NCBI GenBank assembly: GCA_003140115.1
Contig: PLIQ01000503.1
Span: forward strand, 9,301 to 16,721
Source: Actinomycetota bacterium
GTDB lineage: Bacteria > Actinomycetota > Actinomycetes > Streptosporangiales > Streptosporangiaceae
Length of the DNA: 7,421 bases
Direction: 5' to 3'
Shown here: positions 1 to 4,190 of the stretch, one piece after another
How positions within the stretch are numbered: the first letter of the stretch is position 1
Layout of the letters: every line of letters starts with the position of its first letter
Program-made: the position numbers and the translations under genes
The notes under the pieces: model-generated
Seen by the model: only the letters and a program-made list of their open reading frames with translations
What the model was told of the DNA's origin: nothing
Database searches by the model: none

Positions 1-462
1 GCGGGCCTGTGGTACCTGGTGGCATCGCCCGCAGGCGGCGTTCATGACCGGCCCGGCATCCGGGTGTTCCGGATCGCGCGCATCGCCTCGGCCCGGCCGC
101 TGGCCGAGCCGTTCGACCGTCCGGCCGGCTTCGAGCTGGCCACGTTCTGGCGGCAGTGGTCGGCCGAGTTCGAGGCCAGCCGGCCCTGGCTCCCGGTCGC
201 GCTCCGGGCCTCGCCCCGGGCGCTGGCGTCCTTCGGCGAGATCTTCGGCCAGGCCGCGGGGCCACCGCTGGCGGCGGCGCTGCCCCCCGATGAGCACGGC
301 TGGCGGGTGCTGACGCTGTCCTTCGAGCACGAACCGGCCGCCGTCCACCGGCTCGCTGGTTTCGGGGACCAGGTAGAGGTGCTGAGCCCGCCCTCGGTCC
401 GGGCCGGGCTGGTGGCCACGGCCCGGCAGATCCTGGGACGCTACGATGCCGCAGACGGCTGA
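1..462 (+). CDS. WYL-domain transcriptional regulator, C-terminal part (5' end outside window)
   Basis: The reading frame is open from the first base and begins in the middle of a protein with A-G-L-W-Y-L-V-A, the W-Y-L tripeptide that names the WYL domain. It continues with the expected pattern of R-x-F-R-I-A-R-I, then a P-F-D-R-P-A-G-F-E-L-A-x-F-W segment. About 90 residues of the C-terminal extension (WCX) seen in DeoR/YafY-like regulators follow, including the closing arginine- and leucine-rich helix. The N-terminal winged helix-turn-helix is missing because it lies upstream of the window. Family members bind small ligands or nucleic acid through the WYL fold and control nearby genes. A methionine-type start at position 19 is an internal GTG and not the true start. 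The stop lies 11 nt before the dehydrogenase gene, so it probably heads or joins that operon and may regulate it; the latter is inference. Confidence 0.88.
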   Translation, partial: AGLWYLVASPAGGVHDRPGIRVFRIARIASARPLAEPFDRPAGFELATFWRQWSAEFEASRPWLPVALRASPRALASFGEIFGQAAGPPLAAALPPDEHGWRVLTLSFEHEPAAVHRLAGFGDQVEVLSPPSVRAGLVATARQILGRYDAADG

Positions 463-473
463 TCGGAGAGGGC

Positions 474-1577
474 ATGACAGGCGAACCGCTTGTGGGTGGT
501 CCGGAGATAGTCGAGCTGAGCTCGGTCCCTGGCTTCGTGGTGTTCGACCTGCCCGGCGCGCCGGAGTCGGCCGGCGGCACCCGGCTGGCGCCGGATGTCA
601 GCACGGCCGAGGTGGCGTTGCTGGCCCGGGCGATGACGTACAAGTTCGCCGCGCTGGGCGCGCAGACGGGCGGGGCCAAGGCGGGCGTACGCGGAGATCC
701 GGCGGACCGCGCGGGCAAGGCGGTGCTGATGGCCCGGTTCTGCGCCGAGATCGCTCCACTGGCCGAGGCCGGCCGGCTGCTCACCGGGCCGGACATGGGC
801 ACGACCGAGGAGGATTTCGCGCCGTTGCGCAAGTACCGGGCCGCACCGGCCGCGATCGGCGCGGTCGTGGACGGCGTGCCGTTCGAGGACCTGCTGACCG
901 GGTTCGGCGTGGCGGTGGCCGCCGAGGCGGCGCTGAGCGAGCGGTGGGGCGGCGGGTGGATCGGGCGTTCGGTGGCCATCGAGGGGTTCGGCAAGGTGGG
1001 CGGCGGGGTGGCGCGGGAGGTCACCCGCCGGGGCGGCCGGGTGGCCGCGGTGTCGACCGTGGCCGGGTGCCTGGCGGACCCGGCCGGGCTGGACGTCGAG
1101 CGGCTCCTCGCGCTGCGCCGCGCACACGGCGATGCCTGCGTCCGGCACTACGGGCTTCCAGCCGGGCCGGCCGGCGAGCTGTTCACCGCGGTGGACGCCG
1201 ACGTCGTCGTCCCCGGTACCCGGCCCGGGGCGATCAGCGCCCGCAGCGCCGGATCGCTGCCGCCGGGCGTGCGGGTCATCGCGCCCGCCGCGAACGTGGC
1301 CTACACCGCGCTCGGGGCCGACGTGCTGGGTCAGCGCGGGATCGTGGCGCTGCCCGACTTCGTGTGCAATGCGGGCGCGGTCATCGGCTACCGGGCGGCG
1401 GTCGACGCGACCGCGGACCAGGTCCTGGCCGACGTCGAGGTCTCGATCACCGATCTCATCCGCGAGGCGCTTCGGCACCCGTCCGGCCCGCTGGCCGGGG
1501 CCTGCGAACGAGCCGGACAGTTCCTGCGCGGCTGGTGGGGCGAACCCCCGAGCCCGCCCTACGCACCCGAAGGCTGA
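474..1577 (+). CDS. Glu/Leu/Phe/Val dehydrogenase-family protein (leucine dehydrogenase-like)
   Basis: The 367-residue length is that of leucine/phenylalanine dehydrogenases, which reversibly deaminate an amino acid to its 2-oxo acid with NAD(P)H. Residues 54-72 read M-T-Y-K then G-G-A-K-A-G. K57 and K69 are spaced 12 apart, as are the substrate and catalytic lysines of leucine dehydrogenase. D107 in G-P-D-M-G-T matches the catalytic aspartate. T-G-F-G-V (142-146) precedes a Rossmann fold with G171-F-G173-K-V-G176. Near the end, P-D-F-V-C-N299-A-G-A-V resembles the family's P-D-x-x-x-N-A-G-G-V. Departures from the family are an A-P-A-A-N segment (270-274) where E-G-A-N is usual, and threonine 195 where an acidic residue usually ends the second Rossmann strand. 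The true substrate is therefore open. The ATG is preceded by GGAG five bases away. The nitroreductase gene follows after 7 nt. Confidence 0.88.
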   Translation: MTGEPLVGGPEIVELSSVPGFVVFDLPGAPESAGGTRLAPDVSTAEVALLARAMTYKFAALGAQTGGAKAGVRGDPADRAGKAVLMARFCAEIAPLAEAGRLLTGPDMGTTEEDFAPLRKYRAAPAAIGAVVDGVPFEDLLTGFGVAVAAEAALSERWGGGWIGRSVAIEGFGKVGGGVAREVTRRGGRVAAVSTVAGCLADPAGLDVERLLALRRAHGDACVRHYGLPAGPAGELFTAVDADVVVPGTRPGAISARSAGSLPPGVRVIAPAANVAYTALGADVLGQRGIVALPDFVCNAGAVIGYRAAVDATADQVLADVEVSITDLIREALRHPSGPLAGACERAGQFLRGWWGEPPSPPYAPEG

Positions 1578-1584
1578 GGTCGGC

Positions 1585-2094
1585 ATGCAGACCTGGGAAG
1601 CGATCACGTCACGCCGTAACGTCCGGTCCTTTACCGACCGCCCGATACCAGCGGCCGACCTGGACCGGATCCTCGAGGCGGGCCGCCGGGCCCCGTCCTC
1701 GCAAAACTGGCAGCCGTGGGACTTCATCGTCGTCACCGACCGTGAGCAGCTCCGCGAGCTGGCCAAGGTCTGGCGCGGCGCCGGTCACGTTGCTGGCTCG
1801 GCCGCCACCATTGTGGTGATCGGACCCGCGGCCGACAACGAGTTCCACCGGGCCCAGCTCGACCTGGGCCAGGCGACAATGGCCATGCTGGTGGCCGCCG
1901 CCGACCTCGGCATCGGCAGTTGCCACGCCGGCGTGGCCGACCTGCCGCTGGCCCGCGAACTGCTGGGCTTTCCGCAGGACCGGCACTGGGCCTTCCTCAT
2001 CTCGCTCGGCTATCCCGCTGACCGGCCCCTGGTCCCGGTCCGCAACCCGAACCGCCGACCGTTCAGCGAAGTCGTCCACCGCAGCCGCTGGTAA
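1585..2094 (+). CDS. FMN-dependent nitroreductase-family oxidoreductase
   Basis: This 169-residue protein has the nitroreductase fold pattern from end to end. R10-R11-N-V-R-S-F at the N terminus is the usual FMN-phosphate contact region. R-A-P-S-S-Q-N-W-Q-P-W (residues 35-45) is the second flavin-binding motif. D93-L-G-Q-A through A-D-L-G-I-G-S-C is the long central helix and the following glycine turn. L-G-Y-P-A-D-R-P (141-148) and a closing R-R-P-F-S-E-V-V-H tail are also typical. Such enzymes are cytoplasmic homodimers that use NAD(P)H and FMN to reduce nitro compounds, quinones, enones or other substrates; the natural substrate cannot be read from the sequence. The ATG lies 7 nt after the dehydrogenase stop, and its Shine-Dalgarno sequence GAGGT overlaps that stop, pointing to cotranscription and perhaps translational coupling. 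Confidence 0.9.
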   Translation: MQTWEAITSRRNVRSFTDRPIPAADLDRILEAGRRAPSSQNWQPWDFIVVTDREQLRELAKVWRGAGHVAGSAATIVVIGPAADNEFHRAQLDLGQATMAMLVAAADLGIGSCHAGVADLPLARELLGFPQDRHWAFLISLGYPADRPLVPVRNPNRRPFSEVVHRSRW

Positions 2095-2095
2095 A

Positions 2096-2134
2096 CCCGC
2101 TCCCGCCCCCCGCTCCCGCAGCCCGCTCCCGGAG
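2096..2134. repeat. 13-bp tandem repeat, three copies
   Basis: The ten-base core CCCGCTCCCG occurs three times without a mismatch, at 2096, 2109 and 2122. Three-base linkers CCC, CAG and GAG follow, so the period is exactly 13. The array starts one base after the nitroreductase stop codon. It is non-coding on the + strand and strongly pyrimidine-rich, so its transcript would be C-rich. No function is apparent; it could be a slippage-derived repeat in the 3' untranslated region. Confidence 0.85.
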
Positions 2135-2167
2135 AGCATGTACTACGGCACCATTGACCCGGAAACT

Positions 2168-2182
2168 AGCGCGCTCAGCGCT
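2168..2182. terminator. Short hairpin between convergent genes, possible terminator
   Basis: AGCGC and GCGCT flank the five-base loop GCTCA, a perfect 5-bp stem. It lies between the end of the nitroreductase operon and the end of the minus-strand small membrane gene, where transcription from both sides should stop. There is no T-run, which is common for actinobacterial terminators, so the assignment rests on position and is weak. Confidence 0.3.
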
Positions 2183-2400
2183 CACCGGTGCAGACCGTGG
2201 GGGTTTCTTGGGCCGAAGCGGTGCTTGGCGTGTAGGCGACGACGCAGTGAATTGAGCAGGACGACCGCCACCAGGGTAATCCCGGTGATCGCGAGCGGAG
2301 CAGGCATGCCGAGAATCAGGATCGCTAGCTGGAGCGCGGCCGCGCCGATGGCGCAGACCACTACCGCGGCGGCGGCGCAGAACAGTCCCCGTTGAAGCAT
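2182..2400 (-). CDS. Small two-helix membrane protein, function unknown
   Basis: The 72-residue product has a hydrophobic segment at about residues 6-30 (alanine-, valine- and leucine-rich, ending I-L-I-L-G-M-P) and a second at about 35-52. A strongly basic tail beginning R53-R-R-L-H-A-K-H-R follows. The positive-inside rule suggests a hairpin with both ends in the cytoplasm. Evidence that it is a real gene: a Shine-Dalgarno sequence AAAGGGG six bases before the ATG, G/C-ending codons across the membrane part, and a lower-GC upstream region with a plausible promoter. I do not recognise a family; there is no lipobox or signal-peptidase site. It converges on the nitroreductase operon and is separated from the DUF397 gene by a long non-coding stretch, so no functional partner is evident. 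The opposite-strand reading frames over it have no such support. Confidence 0.62.
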   Translation of the reverse strand: MLQRGLFCAAAAVVVCAIGAAALQLAILILGMPAPLAITGITLVAVVLLNSLRRRLHAKHRFGPRNPHGLHR

Positions 2401-2402
2401 TT

Positions 2403-2426
2403 CGCACCCCTTTGTGCGCTTTTTTT
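2403..2426 (+). terminator. Hairpin followed by seven T residues (+ strand intrinsic terminator candidate)
   Basis: CGCAC and GTGCG flank a six-base loop CCCTTT, then C and an uninterrupted run of seven T. That T-run is rare in DNA of this composition. Read on the + strand this is the layout of a rho-independent terminator, although the stem is only five pairs. It would catch read-through from the nitroreductase operon before it reaches the DUF397 region. Read on the minus strand the same stem puts the ribosome-binding site of the small membrane gene in its loop. Confidence 0.4.
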
Positions 2427-2455
2427 CCTATTGACAATTCAAGGCTAGGAATCAA
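2425..2455 (-). promoter_or_regulatory. Candidate promoter for the small membrane protein gene
   Basis: On the minus strand TTGATT is followed 19 bases later by TAGGAA, close to the actinobacterial pattern TTGACR then TAGRRT. A 17-base spacing to the overlapping AATAGG is an alternative. The sequence sits 25 to 55 bases upstream of the gene's ATG and is much lower in GC than the surroundings. No experimental or comparative support is available. Confidence 0.3.
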
Positions 2456-2485
2456 GCGCTACGGGATCGTTACGGGGTACGCCAC

Positions 2486-2501
2486 CACACGGGCCCGTGT
2501 G
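2486..2501. repeat. Perfect 16-bp palindrome (operator-like)
   Basis: CACACGGG is followed directly by its reverse complement CCCGTGTG, with no spacer. The site lies between the divergently oriented small membrane gene and the DUF397 gene, about 30 bp upstream of the candidate minus-strand promoter. The symmetry fits a dimeric repressor such as a TetR-family protein, but no such gene is in the window. No T-run follows, so a terminator role is less likely. Confidence 0.5.
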
Positions 2502-2605
2502 CTTTACGGGCCGTGAGCTGAGTCACAGGGCCGGATTCAAGCCGGCGGGTCGATTCGGGGGCCGGGGTCAGCCTCGGATTGGGACACCGTTCCGTCACAA
2601 ATCCA

Positions 2606-2636
2606 ACTCGACTCGCTACTGTGAGCTACTATGAGC
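2606..2636 (+). promoter_or_regulatory. Tandem-repeat region, possible DUF397 promoter or operator
   Basis: Two adjacent copies of ACTCG run into two adjacent 10-mers, GCTACTGTGA and GCTACTATGA, differing at one base, plus a further GC. Each 10-mer carries a TANNNT hexamer (TACTGT, TACTAT), the minimal actinobacterial -10 element. No good -35 element is visible at the usual spacing. The 10-bp period places both copies on the same helix face, which suits cooperative protein binding. About 185 bp separate it from the DUF397 start. Confidence 0.3.
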
Positions 2637-2818
2637 GACGGCTTCCGACTCCCGTCGCAGGCCAGGCTTCGATGCACATGATCGATGTCATGAGCATTTG
2701 CACACTCAGATGCATTTGCATTTTGCTCTACAGGCTGCCCGGCGCAGACAGCGGACGCCTGACCATGGGTCCGGCCGCCCGGGGATTCTTTCCCACGAAA
2801 TAAGAAGCAGGGAGAACG

Positions 2819-3064
2819 ATGCAGTTCAACAACGGCATCCAGGCCGATCAGATCGTCTCCGCGGCCTGGCGCAAGAGCGCGGTCAGCAATCCCAACGGGA
2901 GCTGTGTCGAGGTCGCTGAGCTTCCCGACGGCGCGATCGCCGTCCGCAATTCCCGGCATCCTTCGGGTCCGGCGCTGATATACACACGGGCCGAGATCAC
3001 CGCGTTCTTGACCGGGGTAAAAAACGGCGAGTTCGATGACTTGTACCCCGAACCCTTGTGGTAG
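2819..3064 (+). CDS. DUF397 domain protein (BldB/Scr2-like small regulator partner)
   Basis: The 81-residue protein shows the full DUF397 signature: W17-R-K-S, then S-N-P-N-G-S-C29-V-E-V-A, L-P-D-G-A-I-A-V-R-N-S, G-P-A-L-I-Y-T-R-A-E and a C-terminal F-L-T-G-V-K-N-G-E-F. The family is small, cytoplasmic and largely actinobacterial. It includes BldB, needed for Streptomyces development, and Scr2, which works with the XRE protein Scr1 in antibiotic control. Members usually act with a nearby XRE/DUF5753 regulator, and one follows here in the same orientation. The start is fixed by the purine-rich AGGGAG just upstream, with four bases between GGAG and the ATG. The N terminus before the domain is about 16 residues, normal for the family. 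It could act as antitoxin, co-regulator or toxin; the sequence does not decide. Confidence 0.93.
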   Translation: MQFNNGIQADQIVSAAWRKSAVSNPNGSCVEVAELPDGAIAVRNSRHPSGPALIYTRAEITAFLTGVKNGEFDDLYPEPLW

Positions 3065-3078
3065 TGTCACGTTATTAC

Positions 3079-3095
3079 CCATAAGTTACTTATGG
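3079..3095. promoter_or_regulatory. 17-bp inverted repeat, candidate operator of the XRE gene
   Basis: CCATAAG and its exact reverse complement CTTATGG flank TTA. The element lies 14 nt after the DUF397 stop and is low in GC. Its right arm overlaps TATGGT (3091-3096), which matches the actinobacterial -10 pattern TAGRRT at five of six positions. It could therefore be an operator over an XRE promoter, with autoregulation as the natural guess. No convincing -35 was found. As RNA it would be a weak hairpin with no T-run, so a terminator role is less likely. Confidence 0.45.
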
Positions 3096-3110
3096 TCTTC
3101 CGACGATGCG

Positions 3111-3133
3111 GCAGCGCAATGGTATTGTGCTGC
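3111..3133. repeat. 23-bp inverted repeat between DUF397 and XRE genes
   Basis: The arms are GCAGCGCAAT and ATTGTGCTGC around GGT. Nine of ten positions pair as Watson-Crick and the tenth is a G:T wobble, so the RNA would form a stable 10-bp hairpin. It lies 46 nt after the DUF397 stop. It could terminate DUF397 transcription, stabilise its 3' end, or be a structured part of the XRE leader. It has no T-tail. Its centre is 35 bp from that of the preceding inverted repeat. Confidence 0.5.
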
Positions 3134-3243
3134 ATGTGCATTCGCCGTTGCCGTTTGGTCTGCGGACGGCGGCACGGCGGTGGCCGGTCGGTCGTTAGGG
3201 CGAGCGGGCACTGGGCGTTAACCTACCGGCTCTCGGAGTGAGG

Positions 3244-4125
3244 ATGAGCACGGACGGCGAGCCATCTGCCGACATATCGGGTCCCACCGTGCCGCGCATG
3301 ATCCTCGGCAACCAGCTGCACCGCTTCCGCGAGGCGGCCGGCATCTCGCCGGACCGGGCGGGATACGAGATCCGGGCCTCCCGGTCCAAGATCAGCCGCA
3401 TGGAGAATGGCCGCGTCGGGTTCAAGGAGCGTGACGTCGCCGATCTGCTGGACCTGTACGGAATCACCGACGAAGAGACCCGGGGCGGCCTGATGACGCT
3501 CGCCCGGCAGGCGAACGCCCCGGGCTGGTGGTCCAAGTACGGCGGCGACATCATGACCGACTGGTTCGAGGAGTATCTCGGGCTGGAGGCCGCCGCCTCG
3601 GTCATCCGCGCGTTCGAGCTGCAGTTCGTGCACGGTTTGTTCCAGACGGAGGCCTATGCCCGCGCCGTCACCCTGCTCGGCAACACCGTCGCGCCTGCCG
3701 AGGAAATCGACCGGCGGGTGAGCCTGCGGCTCAAGCGCCAGGATCTGCTTACCGGTCCCCGGCCCCCGCAGGTATGGGCGGTCCTGGACGAGGGGGCGCT
3801 GCGCCGCCCCTTCGGTGGCCGGGCGGTGATGCGCGGGCAGCTGAACCAGCTCATCGAGCTTTCCGAACTGCGTCACGTCACCATTCAGGCGGTGCCGTTC
3901 AGCCGGGGCGGGCACGCCGCGGCCGGCGGGTCGTTTAGCGTCCTGCGCTTCGGCGACGACGACGTGCCGGACGTGGTGTACATCGAACAGCTCACAAGCG
4001 CCCTGTACCTGGATAAACGCGAGGATGTCGATCATTACCTGGAGGTCATGAACCACCTGAGCACCGACGCTCTGACTCCCGCCGAGACCGCACAGTTCCT
4101 GGCCGAGATCATCAAGGAAACGTGA
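3244..4125 (+). CDS. XRE-family HTH regulator with DUF5753 domain (WhiJ/Scr1-like)
   Basis: This 293-residue cytoplasmic DNA-binding protein has an N-terminal helix-turn-helix at about residues 20-75. It includes L-H-R-F-R-E-A-A-G-I, the turn G-Y-E-I-R-A-S-R-S-K and I-S-R-M-E-N-G-R, the usual XRE recognition-helix wording. From about residue 105 a DUF5753 domain follows, seen in P-G-W-W-S-K-Y, Y-L-G-L-E-A-A-A, F-V-H-G-L-F-Q-T-E-A-Y-A-R-A and R-L-K-R-Q-D-L-L. I start at the ATG because GGAG ends five bases before it; a GTG two codons earlier (3238) has no suitably placed ribosome-binding site. Relatives such as WhiJ and Scr1 regulate development and antibiotic production together with DUF397 proteins. 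Here the DUF397 gene is upstream and separated by 179 nt with two dyads, so the genes may be expressed independently. Confidence 0.93.
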   Translation: MSTDGEPSADISGPTVPRMILGNQLHRFREAAGISPDRAGYEIRASRSKISRMENGRVGFKERDVADLLDLYGITDEETRGGLMTLARQANAPGWWSKYGGDIMTDWFEEYLGLEAAASVIRAFELQFVHGLFQTEAYARAVTLLGNTVAPAEEIDRRVSLRLKRQDLLTGPRPPQVWAVLDEGALRRPFGGRAVMRGQLNQLIELSELRHVTIQAVPFSRGGHAAAGGSFSVLRFGDDDVPDVVYIEQLTSALYLDKREDVDHYLEVMNHLSTDALTPAETAQFLAEIIKET

Positions 4126-4153
4126 GGTCCAGACCCCGCTATCGAGGGATCCG

Positions 4154-4168
4154 CGGCCCCGCGGGCCG
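4154..4168. terminator. GC hairpin between convergent genes, likely bidirectional terminator
   Basis: CGGCCC and GGGCCG flank CGC, a perfect 6-bp G/C stem that can be lengthened by one G:T pair. It sits in the 65-nt gap between the end of the XRE gene and the end of the LtrA-family gene, which converge. No T-run is present on either strand, as is often true of terminators in GC-rich actinobacteria. The rest of the gap shows nothing else of note. Confidence 0.45.
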
Positions 4169-4190
4169 TCGGCCGTAAACCGTGACGGGA

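Larger units (their letters stand above)
2456..2818. other. Long non-coding stretch upstream of the DUF397 gene
   Basis: I find no convincing gene here. The left third holds a 16-bp palindrome and a GTGA-N6-TCAC dyad at 2513-2526. The middle holds two tandem repeats (two copies of ACTCG, then two copies of a 10-mer). The segment from about 2671 to 2730 is distinctly lower in GC and carries CATGA-N6-TCATG (2677-2692) and near-identical 10-mers. The stretch most likely contains the DUF397 promoter and a leader of up to about 180 nt. A 43-codon reading frame from an ATG at 2672 to a TAA at 2801 ends 15 nt before the DUF397 start, but only a weak AGG precedes it. Confidence 0.6.

Noticed and set aside
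441..1766. Long minus-strand open frame opposite the dehydrogenase and nitroreductase genes
   Set aside because: It is a by-product of high GC: composition is arginine/glycine/alanine-rich with no recognisable domain, and the + strand frames encode clear conserved enzymes.
2063..2455. 130-codon minus-strand frame overlapping the small membrane protein
   Set aside because: Basic low-complexity product with no good ribosome-binding site; the overlapping 72-codon frame has a site and coherent membrane helices.
2694..2726. GCATTTGCA copies considered as a CRISPR-like or iteron array
   Set aside because: Only two full copies and one degenerate overlapping copy, with no regular spacer pattern and no replication or Cas genes nearby.
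3238..3243. GTG start for the XRE gene two codons upstream of the chosen ATG
   Set aside because: The only ribosome-binding sequence, GGAG, runs into this GTG, whereas it is ideally spaced for the ATG at 3244.
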